From JALHSW01 sp963720675 (GTDB taxonomy: Bacteria; Actinomycetota; Acidimicrobiia; IMCC26256; PALSA-555): 64,000 nucleotides of DNA. The notes beneath the pieces are model-generated. The model worked only from the letters and a program-made list of their open reading frames with translations. It was not told the origin of the DNA and did no database searches. The DNA lies in assembly GCA_963720675.1 (NCBI GenBank), contig CAVRGH010000010.1, positions 496,001-560,000 of the forward strand, read 5' to 3'. Below, one piece after another: positions 10,936 through 20,283 of the stretch. A program made the translations under genes and the position numbers. Every line of letters begins with the position of its first letter. Position 1 is the stretch's first letter.

Positions 10936-12443
10936 CTAGGCGTTCACGTCCTGGCGGACGAAGGTGGTGTACGTCTTGTCCTGGTGGGTCACGCGCCAGG
11001 TCCGCTCTGGTGCAGGAGCTGGGTCAGTGCCCTCCCCCGCTCCCACACGACGACCTCGATGTCGTACTTGCGCAGGACGTCGTCCCAGCCGGCGGTGCCG
11101 TTGCTCATGGTCGTGAAGTCGTGGATGACCGCCAACGGGTACATGTCGAAGCGGTCGTCCATGAAGACGGGCTGGTCCGTGCCGTACCGCAGGATGAGGT
11201 ACCCCGCGTCGGCGTCGTCGGTGAGCACGCGGCGCCCGAGGAGGCCCTGGCGCTCGACGGCGTTCATCGCCTGCACCGGGTACTCGCCGAGGGCGAAGTC
11301 GGGCTGCCCACTCGCGCGCAGCCCCATTGCGACCGCGATGACGGCCAGCGCCGCGACGAACACCCAACCGAGCGGGAGGCGCTGCTCGTCGTCCGCCTTC
11401 GGTCGCACCGCGACCGCCCGGGCGACGACGGGCAGACCGACCAACGGTGCCAGCGCGATGTTCCGCAGTGCCCAGAAGCCGAGCACCAGGAACGGGATCG
11501 TCACGACGAGGTCGCGGATCGTCACGCGGTGACGGGCCCGGGCGACGACGACCATGAACAGCACCACCCACAGCGCGAACGCCAGACCGCGCACGGAGTG
11601 GAAGTCGGGTGACGACCACTCGATCACGCCCCGCAGCGCATCGCCCCGCCGCAGGAGGTCGACCGGGAAGGTCACCAGCGAGACGCCGTACGGGTTCAGG
11701 AAGCAGACCAGGAACCCGAGCAGGCCTCCGAGGACGAGCCGGCGCTCCCGTCCTTCCCAGGGACGGTGGCCTTCGAGCCAGCGGCCGAGCAGGTGCAGCC
11801 CGAGATAGGCGAAGCCGAGTGCGAAGGTCCCGTGCACGTTCGCCCACAGCCAGAAGAGGACCGGGAGCGCGACCAGCTCTCGCCGGCCGAGGAGCCCGTC
11901 GGGCACCTCGACGACCCAGAGCAGGAGCACGAAGAACAGGACGCCGATGAGGAGCGGCCGCTCCGACCACAGCGTGTAGAGCGCCGCCAGCGCGGCGATC
12001 GTGACCAGCGCCGCTCGCATCCGGTCGTGGGCGAGGCGCAGCGCCAGCCGGAACGCGAGCACGGTGATCGCCAGGCCCACGAGCCCGCAGAAGACCCGGA
12101 TGGCGAACGGCCCGGCAAGCCGGTCGAGGCCGCCGTAGGTCACCTCCGCGAGCCACGACTGCACCACCCACGGCGTCCCCTTTGCCACGAACGAGTACTG
12201 GTCCGCGTGCGGAAAGCCGTGGTCGAGGATCCAACCACCGGTACGAAGGTGCCAGAAGAACGAGTTGTCCGAGAGCCGTTCGATGCCGACGCCCCAGCCG
12301 AACACGGCGAAGACGAGTGTGAACAGCGTGTCGAGGCTGGGAGGCCGGAGCCCGCGTCGAGAGGTGACGCGCGTCGCGTCCTGCGGTGGTGTCTCCTCGA
12401 GCGACGCACCCGCGGCCCCGGGCGAGTGCGTGAGCGTGGCCAT
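10936..12443 (-). CDS. Multi-pass membrane protein, last gene of the Tad cluster (one frameshift near 11012)
   Basis: About 500 residues with roughly ten hydrophobic segments after a 35-residue cytoplasmic N-terminus, and a soluble C-terminal domain of about 100 residues (GYLILRYGTDQPVFMDDRFDMY). The pattern of a first TM, an early luminal stretch with DNSFFWHLRTGG, many TMs and a C-terminal soluble domain is that of GT-C-like or uncharacterised actinobacterial membrane proteins; no catalytic motif is certain. The natural ending ERTWRVTHQDKTYTTFVRQDVNA lies in a second frame, so a one-base shift near 11012 is likely. Its ATG overlaps the tadC stop (TAATG). A role in pilin glycosylation is a guess from position. 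Confidence 0.65.
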
Positions 12444-13366
12444 TAGGTCTTCGCGAAGTTCTGCATCAGCGAGATCATCGCCGGGCCCAGGATCACGACG
12501 AAGATCGACGGGAAGATGCAGAAGACCAGCGGGAAGAGCATCTTCACCGGCGCCTTCTGCGCCTGCTCCTGCGCGCGGAGCCGCCGTCGGATGCGCATCT
12601 CGTCCGCCTGCGAGCGGAGCATCCGGGAGATCGACACACCGAACGTGTCGGCCTGCAGCATCGCCATGATGAACGTCCGCAGCTCGGGCACGTCGGCGCG
12701 CTCGTCCATCGCGCGGAGCGCTTCGGCGCGGCTCGCGCCGTAGCGGGTCTCGCGCAGCATTCGGCGGAACTCGTCGGAAAGCGGACCCGGCACGGCAGTC
12801 GTGGTGCGCTCGAGCGCCTGCTCGAAACCGAGCCCCGCCTCCACCGAGATGGTGAGCAGGTCGAGGACGTCGGGGAGCTGCACCGCGATGTCGTGCTGTC
12901 GTGCCTCGATCGCACGGGACAGGAACACGTCGGCGCCCATGAAGCACACGCCCCACAGCACGACCACGACGGCGAACCCGAACAGTCCGCCGAGCCCGAG
13001 CCCGGCGAAGATGAGCGGCACCCAGAGCAACCCCGACATCAGTCCGAGGAACTTGAACACGAGGATCTGGTCGACCGTCATGTTCCTCGGGGTGCCGGCG
13101 AGGGTGAGCTTGTGCGCGACCTGTTCTCGGTACCCGTTCGGCGTGAAGCGTTGCGCGATGCCGGAGAGTCCACCGAGGAAGGGCGCGAACACGCGCTCGC
13201 CGATCGGCGCCAGCATCTCCTGGTCGCGCACGTCCTGGATCTGGTAGCCCTCGAGCCGACGCAGCGACTCCCGGACCTCGGAACGCTCGACGACGACGGA
13301 CATCGTCAGCAGGCCGATGAAGAGCACGGCCCCGGACACCATGGCGGCGATGACGATGGGAGACAC
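12443..13366 (-). CDS. tadC: Tad pilus platform protein TadC
   Basis: A 307-residue inner-membrane protein with a type II secretion F domain. It has an N-terminal TM, a central pair of TMs around residues 100-145, the T2SSF region with QLPDVLDLLTISVEAGLGFEQAL, and a C-terminal TM (VKMLFPLVFCIFPSIFVVILG). With TadB it forms the platform on which the TadA ATPase acts to assemble Flp pilin. Length and order after TadB are as expected. It starts 2 nt after the tadB stop and its own stop overlaps the next gene's start. Confidence 0.9.
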   Translation of the reverse strand: MSPIVIAAMVSGAVLFIGLLTMSVVVERSEVRESLRRLEGYQIQDVRDQEMLAPIGERVFAPFLGGLSGIAQRFTPNGYREQVAHKLTLAGTPRNMTVDQILVFKFLGLMSGLLWVPLIFAGLGLGGLFGFAVVVVLWGVCFMGADVFLSRAIEARQHDIAVQLPDVLDLLTISVEAGLGFEQALERTTTAVPGPLSDEFRRMLRETRYGASRAEALRAMDERADVPELRTFIMAMLQADTFGVSISRMLRSQADEMRIRRRLRAQEQAQKAPVKMLFPLVFCIFPSIFVVILGPAMISLMQNFAKT

Positions 13367-13367
13367 G

Positions 13368-14387
13368 TCAGACCTCGATCGTCATGATCTTGCGGAGCCA
13401 GAAGAACCCGAAGCAGGCCATGACGGTCGACACGCCCACGGCCATGATCCCGAGCGGGCTGTCGAACAGGAGGCTCATGTAGTCGGGCTGGATGATGTAG
13501 AGCACGACCGCGAACGCGGGCGGGAAGACCCCGAGCACCCAGGCCGACATGCGACCTTCCGCCGTGAGCGACAGGATCTCGCCCTTCAGCTGCTCGCGCT
13601 GGGTCATGGTCTTCGCCACCGTGTCGAGCAGCTCGGCCAGGTTCCCGCCGACCTCACGCTGGATGCGGATCGCCATGACCGCCCACATGAGGTCGACGGA
13701 TTGCATCCGGTTCGCCGACTCCTCGAGCGAGTCCTCGATCGGTCGACCCAGGCGACTCTCGGTGAACACCCGCTGCAGCTCGCGCCGCGACGGCTCGACG
13801 GCTTCGTCGGCGACGGCTTCGAGCCCCTGCGCGAACGAGAAGCCCGCGCGCATCGAGCCGGCGAGCAGGTTGAGCGTGTCGGGCAGCTGCCGCTCGAACT
13901 TCCGTAGCCGCCGCTTGCGACGGAGCTCCAGCCACACGAAGGGGCCGACCGCCGCAACTGCGGTGAAGATCAACGCCATCACCGGAGCGAGCAGCAGGAA
14001 CGACGCCGCGAACACGACGAAGAGTCCTGCCGCGTAGAAGAAGATCGCTTCGGGCGGTCGGAGCGGGACGTCGGCCTGCTCGAGCTTGTCCTCGACCCGG
14101 TTGAGGACACCGACCCGCTCGGCCATGCGACCGGTGATGTCCACCATCTCCTGCATGAGGCGCGTCTCGGCGAGCTGCTGGTCGCCGCGCGGCTGGGTCT
14201 CTTCGTCCGGCTCCTCCTCGTCGGGGGTCCCGAACCCGGTCAGGCGCTTCTCGAGGCCTGAGCGCTTGTCCCCCGTCATCAACATGAACGCGAGGACGAG
14301 CGCGAGGATCGCCGCGGCCATCAGGACCGCGATGACGAGACGCAGCGTCGGGTCCCCGGCGTCGATCGCCAGCACGAGCGCGCTCAT
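13368..14387 (-). CDS. tadB: Tad pilus platform protein TadB
   Basis: A 339-residue T2SSF-domain membrane protein. It has an N-terminal TM, a charged linker (PDEEEPDEETQPRGDQQ) near residues 55-70, a TM pair around residues 115-150, and the F domain with QLPDTLNLLAGSMRAGFSFAQGL and REVGGNLAELLDTVAKTM. The C-terminal TM is near residues 310-330. It overlaps tadA by 4 bp (ATGA), so synthesis of ATPase and platform is coupled. Partner of TadC. Confidence 0.9.
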   Translation of the reverse strand: MSALVLAIDAGDPTLRLVIAVLMAAAILALVLAFMLMTGDKRSGLEKRLTGFGTPDEEEPDEETQPRGDQQLAETRLMQEMVDITGRMAERVGVLNRVEDKLEQADVPLRPPEAIFFYAAGLFVVFAASFLLLAPVMALIFTAVAAVGPFVWLELRRKRRLRKFERQLPDTLNLLAGSMRAGFSFAQGLEAVADEAVEPSRRELQRVFTESRLGRPIEDSLEESANRMQSVDLMWAVMAIRIQREVGGNLAELLDTVAKTMTQREQLKGEILSLTAEGRMSAWVLGVFPPAFAVVLYIIQPDYMSLLFDSPLGIMAVGVSTVMACFGFFWLRKIMTIEV

Positions 14388-15652
14388 CGCTTCGCCGCCG
14401 CACGTCGGGCGAACTGCTCGGCCGCGAAGAGCGAGGAGTCGAGCGAGATGCCGTAGTTCGCGAGTCGGTCGCCGAAGCTGGGGCGGATCCCGGTGCTCTT
14501 CATGTGGCCGAGGAACTTGCCCTCGGCATCCATGCCCATCCCGTAGTCGAAGAGGAACAGGTCCTGCAGCACGATCACGTCTCCTTCCATGCCCATCACC
14601 TCGGTCACGTGGGTGACGCGGCGGGTGCCGTCCCGCAGGCGACTGAGGTGGATGATCAGGTCCAGCGCCGATGCCATCTGCTCCCTGATGACGCGCACCG
14701 GGAGATCCATGCCCGCCATCAGCGACATGGTCTCGATGCGCGACAACGTGTCGCGCGGTGAGTTCGAGTGGACGGTCGTGAGTGAACCGTCGTGACCGGT
14801 GTTCATCGCCTGGAGCATGTCGAGAGCCTCGGAGCCACGGACCTCACCGACGACGATGCGATCGGGCCGCATTCGCAGGCAGTTCCGCACCAAGTCGCGG
14901 ATCTTCACCTCGCCCTTGCTCTCGATGTTGGGTGGGCGACCCTCGAGTGCGAGCACGTGCGGCTGCTGGAGCTGGAGCTCCTTGGAGTCCTCGACCGTGA
15001 TGATGCGCTCGTCCCTCGGGATGAACGACGACAGCACGTTCAGCAGGGTCGTCTTCCCGGTACCGGTACCGCCGCTCACCACGACGTTCAGGCGACCGCG
15101 CACGCAGGCGTCCATGAAGGTGGAGACCTGCTGGTTCAGCGTCCCCATCTGAACGAGGTCCTCGACGGTGAACGGATCGGTCGCGAACCGCCGGATCGTC
15201 ATGAACGGCCCGCCGATGGCGAGCGGGGAGACGACCACGTTCACGCGGGAGCCGTCGGGAAGCCGGGCGTCCACCATCGGCGTGGCTTCGTCGACGCGCC
15301 GGCCGACCTGGCTCACGATCTTGTCGATGATCCGGCGCAGGTGACCCTCGTCGACGAACTTCGCGTCCGTGAGGACGATCTTGCCTTCCTTCTCGATGAA
15401 GACCTGGTTCGGGCCGTTCACCATGACCTCGTTGATGCCCGGGTTGCGCAGCAGCTGGTCGATCGGCCCGTAGCCGAGCACGTCGTCGAACACCGACTGC
15501 ACGAGCGCCTGGCGGTCGGCTGCGCCGATCGCGAGTCGCTCCTGCGAGAGGGCCTTGTGCAGCTGCTCCTCGACCTGCTTCCGCAGGTCGGCCTCCGAGA
15601 TGCGCTGGTCGTAGAGGATCGGGCCGAGCTCCTGGATGACGTAGGTGTGCAT
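14384..15652 (-). CDS. tadA: Tad pilus assembly ATPase TadA/CpaF
   Basis: A 422-residue (as called) secretion ATPase of the GspE/VirB11 family that powers Flp pilus assembly at the cytoplasmic face. Walker A is GGTGTGKTT (residues 194-202). The Asp box is in ITVEDSKELQLQQPHV, Walker B is near RIVVGEVRG, and the His box is in NTGHDGSLTTVHSNSPR. The true start is probably the ATG at 15786 (MTVQTPQPPQPP), which lies in another frame. The frame upstream of 15652 is open and protein-like (SRAHALEDLRQK), so a frameshift near 15745 in a CCA/CAC-rich stretch probably hides about 45 residues. Confidence 0.92.
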   Translation of the reverse strand: MHTYVIQELGPILYDQRISEADLRKQVEEQLHKALSQERLAIGAADRQALVQSVFDDVLGYGPIDQLLRNPGINEVMVNGPNQVFIEKEGKIVLTDAKFVDEGHLRRIIDKIVSQVGRRVDEATPMVDARLPDGSRVNVVVSPLAIGGPFMTIRRFATDPFTVEDLVQMGTLNQQVSTFMDACVRGRLNVVVSGGTGTGKTTLLNVLSSFIPRDERIITVEDSKELQLQQPHVLALEGRPPNIESKGEVKIRDLVRNCLRMRPDRIVVGEVRGSEALDMLQAMNTGHDGSLTTVHSNSPRDTLSRIETMSLMAGMDLPVRVIREQMASALDLIIHLSRLRDGTRRVTHVTEVMGMEGDVIVLQDLFLFDYGMGMDAEGKFLGHMKSTGIRPSFGDRLANYGISLDSSLFAAEQFARRAAAKR

Positions 15653-15801
15653 CTTCTGGCGCAGGTCCTCGAGCGCGTGGGCCCGGGAGGCGACCTGTGC
15701 GGCGCGGGGCTGCGCGTCGGCCCAGGGACGGCTCGGCTGCTGCGGTGTTGTGGTGGCTGTGGTGGCTGAGGTGTCTGCACCGTCATGGTCAGCTCCCGCC
15801 G

Positions 15802-16926
15802 CTACTTCTGCTTGCGCCCGAAGCGCTTCTTCGACGGCACGCTGGCGCCGGCGCCGAGGAGCGCCACGGCGATGTGCTCCATCGCGCGCGACGCGGGCGA
15901 CTTCTCGTCGGAGTCGACGACCGGCTGGCCGGCGTTCACCGAGATCGGGACGGCGATGTCGGACGGGATGGGGAACTCCGCTCGCATCCCGAGCACCTGC
16001 TCGATCTCGCGCACGTCGAGCTTCACCTGGGTGTTGGCCCGATTCAGGACGAGGCGCAGCTTCGGACCGGCGATCGACGCGAGGTCCAGCGCCTGCATGC
16101 CGATCTTGAGGTTCTTCACGCTCGGGATGTCCATCCCACCGACGAGCAGGATGTCATCGGCGGCTTCGATGAGGGCGAGGATGCTGTCGTCGAAGACGGT
16201 GGGGGTGTCGACGATCACGTGGCCGCAGAACGACTGCAGCGCGGTGCACACCCCGACCAGCTCCTCGGGCAGGAGCGCGGACCCGAGCACGGCCTCGGCC
16301 GGCGCGGGCAGGACGTACACCCCGCTGGAGTGTCGGGTGAGCATCTGACTCAGCATCTCGGGCTCGGCGAACTGGATCGACGCCGCGGCGTCGGTGATGG
16401 TCGTCTGCGGCGGGATGCCGAGCATCACCGCGACGTCCCCGAAGTGGAGGTCGGCGTCGACGAGCGCAACCCGCTCACCGGTGCGGTGCGCCATGGCGAC
16501 CGCGACGTTGATGGCGATCGTGCTCTTGCCCACACCGCCCTTGGTGGAGAACACGACGGTCAGCCGTCCCGGGTTCGAACGCGACTCGGGGACCGCGGGG
16601 ACCCGAGAGCTCGTCGACTCACTGAGGAGGTCGCCGACACGGGCGACCGCCTGCACCATCGTGGCGGCGTCGCCGGCAGCGACGGTGTCACGGGCCCCGG
16701 CGCGGAGCGCTGCCTGCAGCACTGGCGCGGACAGCTCCGCGACCGCGAAGACCGCGCCGAGCTCGGGGTACGCGGCGACGAGCCGCTGCACCTGCTGGAA
16801 CCCGAGCGGTACCGCGACCGACGGCCCGAACACGGCGACGACCGGGCGACCCGGCCGCAGGTGCTGGACGAGCTCCTCGATCGACTCGAACTGGGCCGCG
16901 CCCGCGAGCTGGGTGCCCAGACGCAT
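15802..16926 (-). CDS. tadZ: TadZ/CpaE-like localisation ATPase
   Basis: A 374-residue MinD/ParA-superfamily ATPase with an N-terminal receiver-like domain (residues 1-100) that positions Tad pili in the cell. The deviant Walker A KGGVGKST is at residues 129-136. It is followed by VALVDADLHFGD and by VIVDTPTVFDDSI as the second nucleotide-contact region. The receiver-like part lacks a clear phospho-acceptor, as in TadZ. The real start is probably the ATG at 17026 (MAVAHDDAMGM), 5 nt after the cpaB stop. One extra base near 16945 separates that frame from the one annotated, and the summed length fits exactly one inserted base. Confidence 0.88.
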   Translation of the reverse strand: MRLGTQLAGAAQFESIEELVQHLRPGRPVVAVFGPSVAVPLGFQQVQRLVAAYPELGAVFAVAELSAPVLQAALRAGARDTVAAGDAATMVQAVARVGDLLSESTSSRVPAVPESRSNPGRLTVVFSTKGGVGKSTIAINVAVAMAHRTGERVALVDADLHFGDVAVMLGIPPQTTITDAAASIQFAEPEMLSQMLTRHSSGVYVLPAPAEAVLGSALLPEELVGVCTALQSFCGHVIVDTPTVFDDSILALIEAADDILLVGGMDIPSVKNLKIGMQALDLASIAGPKLRLVLNRANTQVKLDVREIEQVLGMRAEFPIPSDIAVPISVNAGQPVVDSDEKSPASRAMEHIAVALLGAGASVPSKKRFGRKQK

Positions 16927-17031
16927 GCGGTACGCGCGGCTCGGGTTCGACGACCGCCACGTCGTAGCGCGAAGGCGTCGGCGCGCCGCTGGTCATCCCC
17001 ATCGCGTCGTCGTGGGCAACTGCCATGGCTC

Positions 17032-17751
17032 CTACCGGCTCGATGCCGAGGCTGTGGAGTCCCCACCACCCGCCGCAGCGATCGGACGGAGCGTGAGGTA
17101 CACGGACCCGGTCTTGTTCGCCGCGACGACTGCGAGTGCGTCACTGGGACTCAGCTCGAAGGTGATGAGCCCGCTCGTGGCCGCGGCCGCCGAGGGCTGG
17201 CCGTTGCCACCCGCCGCGTTCGCTGCGGTCTCGGTGCCGACGGAGAGGACCTTCACGTCGTTGAGGATGTAGCCGGCGGAGCCGTCGGCCACGACCGCGA
17301 TGTCCACGCGGTCCCCGGGTGCGATCTGGTTCGCGACGCCCCGTTCGGCGTCGACCGAGATCGTCACCGCGACCAGTCCCTTGTCGCCGATGGCCGCGGC
17401 GAGCGACCCGCCGCCACCCTCGGACGGGGCCACGAAGCTCGCGTCGGTGATGTACTGCCGGGCCTGGATCGTCGAGGCTGCGACCTTGCCGCCGAGCAGC
17501 GACGAGTCGGTCACCGCCGCCGGGGGCACGGAGCCGCGCAGCACGTCCTTGGCCTGGATCAGCCCGTCCGCAACGGCAGCGTCACCGGTCGTCCCCTTCG
17601 GGATGTCGTTGACCGCGACGAAGGCCTGGACCACGTCGACCTTGTCCGAGGCGCGCTGGTCGGCGCCCGAGACGTAGACGAAGACCAATAGGCCGGCCAC
17701 AGCAGCCAGGACGACCGCCCCGGCCGCGATCAGAGTCCGTCGGTTCCCCAC
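17032..17751 (-). CDS. cpaB: CpaB/RcpC-like SAF-domain pilus assembly protein
   Basis: A 239-residue protein with one N-terminal TM (LIAAGAVVLAAVAGLLVFVYV), then a SAF domain (VAVNDIPKGTTG) and a C-terminal RcpC/CpaB domain with ITFELSPSDALAVVAANKTG. The family is the periplasmic or extracytoplasmic component found next to Tad ATPase genes. The GTG at 17751 was chosen because GGAG lies 7 nt upstream; a GTG at 17757 is too close to it. It is first in the - strand order cpaB-tadZ-tadA-tadB-tadC. No secretin gene (rcpA/cpaC) is present, as expected for a cell without an outer membrane. Confidence 0.85.
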   Translation of the reverse strand: MGNRRTLIAAGAVVLAAVAGLLVFVYVSGADQRASDKVDVVQAFVAVNDIPKGTTGDAAVADGLIQAKDVLRGSVPPAAVTDSSLLGGKVAASTIQARQYITDASFVAPSEGGGGSLAAAIGDKGLVAVTISVDAERGVANQIAPGDRVDIAVVADGSAGYILNDVKVLSVGTETAANAAGGNGQPSAAAATSGLITFELSPSDALAVVAANKTGSVYLTLRPIAAAGGGDSTASASSR

Positions 17752-17766
17752 GGGCACGCTCCTCGA

Positions 17767-17787
17767 AAGTCGGTTGCCTCCCGACTT
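17767..17787 (-). terminator. Possible weak terminator between rpsA and the tad genes
   Basis: On the minus strand a 7-bp stem AAGTCGG / CCGACTT closes a GAGGCAA loop and is followed by TCG. It lies 35 nt after the rpsA stop and just before the cpaB ribosome binding site. Short and without a T run. Confidence 0.35.
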
Positions 17788-17821
17788 CTTTGGTCGGCCT
17801 GGGGTGGCCTCGCCTTGAGCG

Positions 17822-19165
17822 TTACTCGGGCGAGTTCTCCTCGGAGATCCCGGCCTCCGGGGCTCCTGCGGGCTCCTCGGCCGCCGCGACCGGCGCCTCG
17901 GCGCCTTCCGCTGCGGTTTCGGGCTGTACCGGCGCCGCCTCGGCCGCTTCCGCCGCCTCGGCGCCCTCGACCGCATCCGCAGCCTCGGGCTCCTCCACGG
18001 CGATCTCCGGGCCGATGTAGTTGCCGGCCTCGTCGTAGGCGTGCTCGCCGAACTGGTCCTGGTACTCGGCCGCCACGACGCCGCCCTCGGCCGCCTGCTT
18101 GATGGAGAGCGAGATCCGGCGGCGCTCGAGGTCGATGTCGATGATCTTCACCCAGAGCTCCTCGCCGGGGGTGACGACCTGCTCCGGGGCCTCGACGTGG
18201 TGCACGGCCATCTCGGAGATGTGGACCAGACCCTCGATCCCGTCACCGACCTGGACGAACGCGCCGAAGGGCACGAGCTTGGTGACCCGTCCGTAGACCA
18301 GCTCGCCGACCTGGTGGCCATCGGCGAACTCCTGCCACGGGTCCTGCTGCGTCGCCTTGAGCGAGAGCGAGATCCGCTCGCGATCGAGGTCGACGTCGAG
18401 CACCTGGACCGTGACCTCGTCGCCCACCTGCACGACGGAGCTCGGGTGGTCGACGTGCTTCCAGGACAGCTCGGACACGTGGACGAGTCCGTCCATGCCA
18501 CCGAGGTCGACGAATGCACCGAAGTTCACGACCGACGAGACCACTCCCTTGCGGATCTCGCCCGGCTTGAGGTTCGTGAGGAACTCGTCGCGCTGCTCGC
18601 GCTGCGTCTCCTCGAGGTACGCGCGCCGCGAGAGGACGACGTTGTTGCGGTTCTTGTCGAGCTCGATGATCTTGCACTCGAGCGTCTTGCCCACGAACGG
18701 CGCGAGATCGCGCACGCGGCGCAGATCGACGAGCGAGGCGGGCAGGAAGCCTCGGAGTCCGATGTCGAGGATCAGGCCGCCCTTGACCACCTCGATGACC
18801 GGCCCCTCGACGATGCCTTCCTTCTCCTTGATCTCCTCGATCGTCCCCCAGGCGCGCTCGTACTGCGCGCGCTTCTTGGAGAGGATGAGGCGACCGTCCT
18901 TGTCCTCCTTGGTGAGGACGAGGGCCTCGAGCTGCTGCTCGAGGGTGACGACCTCGTTCGGGTCGACGTCGTTGCGGATCGAGAGCTCGCGCGAAGGGAT
19001 GACGCCTTCGGACTTGTAGCCGATGTCGAGCAGGACCTCGTCACTGTCGATCTTGACGACGATGCCGGTGACGATGTCACCGTCGTCGAAGGCCACGATC
19101 GTGGCGTCGACCGCGTCCGAGAACGACTGGCCGCCGAGGTCGTCGAACACCACGGGGGCGTCCAT
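17822..19165 (-). CDS. rpsA: 30S ribosomal protein S1
   Basis: A 447-residue (as called) protein with four S1 RNA-binding domains at about residues 30-110, 118-190, 203-275 and 287-360. Repeated signatures are GAFVDLGGMDGLVHVSELS and GAFVQVGDGIEGLVHISEM. The tail from residue 375 is acidic and Ala/Glu-rich. The N-terminus is probably longer: a TTG at 19388 with GAGGAG 7 nt upstream opens an Ala/Glu/Pro-rich stretch (SEQDATVGGSATVLEQEAG) that joins this frame if one base near 19222 is removed. Four domains instead of six is normal for Actinomycetota. Confidence 0.95.
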   Translation of the reverse strand: MDAPVVFDDLGGQSFSDAVDATIVAFDDGDIVTGIVVKIDSDEVLLDIGYKSEGVIPSRELSIRNDVDPNEVVTLEQQLEALVLTKEDKDGRLILSKKRAQYERAWGTIEEIKEKEGIVEGPVIEVVKGGLILDIGLRGFLPASLVDLRRVRDLAPFVGKTLECKIIELDKNRNNVVLSRRAYLEETQREQRDEFLTNLKPGEIRKGVVSSVVNFGAFVDLGGMDGLVHVSELSWKHVDHPSSVVQVGDEVTVQVLDVDLDRERISLSLKATQQDPWQEFADGHQVGELVYGRVTKLVPFGAFVQVGDGIEGLVHISEMAVHHVEAPEQVVTPGEELWVKIIDIDLERRRISLSIKQAAEGGVVAAEYQDQFGEHAYDEAGNYIGPEIAVEEPEAADAVEGAEAAEAAEAAPVQPETAAEGAEAPVAAAEEPAGAPEAGISEENSPE

Positions 19166-19510
19166 GTCGACCTCCCGATCTTCCTCGGGGCGGTCCTCTC
19201 CCTCGGCGGGCGTCCGCTGCCGACGGGGCCGCCTCGGGTGCCGATGCCTCCGGGGCCGCCGACTCGGGCATGGCCTCCGGGGTGATCTCGGTGGGTGCTG
19301 CTTCGGGGGCCGGCGTCGCGCCTGCGTCCCCCGCTTCCTGCTCCAGGACGGTGGCGCTGCCGCCGACCGTCGCGTCCTGCTCCGACAACTTCTGACTCCT
19401 CGAGAACCCTGGGCGCCCGCACGGCGACGGGACTCCCACCAAGGTCGGGGTCAGGACGCGAACACGGACGACACAGCCCCCGGCGGGGACTGCGCATCCA
19501 GGCTATCCGT

Positions 19511-20269
19511 TCAGTTCCCGCAACGCCCCACCAGCAGCAGCTCCGGGTCGTCGAGCGAGGGTGGCGCGGCGCGGTAGCCCCCGGGCGCGACCCCGAAGAT
19601 CCCGTCCACCGAGACGCCTGCGGTCCGGGCCAAGAGGTCGAGCTCGCGCGCCGTGAAGCAGGTGGTCCAGAGGTCGAAGGGCTGCTCCTCCCCCGCCTCG
19701 TTGCGCACCGTCGCGACCTCGTGCAGCACACCGGTCGCGGGATCGAACTCCTCGCCGGCTTCGAGATGCCGGATCGCGAACGGTGCGTGGAAGGCGGAGA
19801 CCGCGAGCCCGCCGCCGGGGCGAACGGCCCGCACGATGCGGTGGAAGACCTCCGCCTCGTCGCGCCCGCCCAGCAACCCGAAACCGCCTTGGCACAGGCA
19901 GATCGCGGCGTCGAACTCGGCGTCGAACGCGAGCTCCCGCACGTCGAGCACGGTGAACGTCGCGGGCAGCCCCTCGGCCTCGGCTGCCGACCGGGCGAGG
20001 TCGACGAAGTCGGGCGACAGGTCGACGCCGAGCACCTCGATGCCACGTGCCGCGAGCGCGAGCGCATGGCGCCCGGGACCACACCCCACGTCGAGGACCC
20101 GGTCCCCGTGCCCGAGCCCGAGTGCGTCGACGAGGAACGAGACCTCTTGCTCCGTGCCCTTCGTGAAGGCCATGACCCGACCGGTATCAGGCGCCCAGTA
20201 GGTCCTGCCCAGGAACGCGGCAATCGGGTTGAACCACGCTCCCTCGGGAGGCAGTGGCAGGTCCGGCAT
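19511..20269 (-). CDS. Class I SAM-dependent methyltransferase
   Basis: A 252-residue Rossmann methyltransferase. Motif I is DVGCGPG at residues 60-66, then VLGVDLSPDFVDLAR, the acidic strand-4 segment FDAAICLCQGGFGLLGG, and VRPGGGLAVSAFHAPF. The C-terminal half (FDLWTTCFTARELDLLARTAG) is of the Methyltransf_25 small-molecule type; the substrate is unknown. It is divergently arranged with the ATP-grasp gene, 14 bp between starts. A TAGGCT box 9 nt before the ATG may serve it. Confidence 0.85.
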   Translation of the reverse strand: MPDLPLPPEGAWFNPIAAFLGRTYWAPDTGRVMAFTKGTEQEVSFLVDALGLGHGDRVLDVGCGPGRHALALAARGIEVLGVDLSPDFVDLARSAAEAEGLPATFTVLDVRELAFDAEFDAAICLCQGGFGLLGGRDEAEVFHRIVRAVRPGGGLAVSAFHAPFAIRHLEAGEEFDPATGVLHEVATVRNEAGEEQPFDLWTTCFTARELDLLARTAGVSVDGIFGVAPGGYRAAPPSLDDPELLLVGRCGN

Positions 20270-20283
20270 CGAGACGCGAGCCT

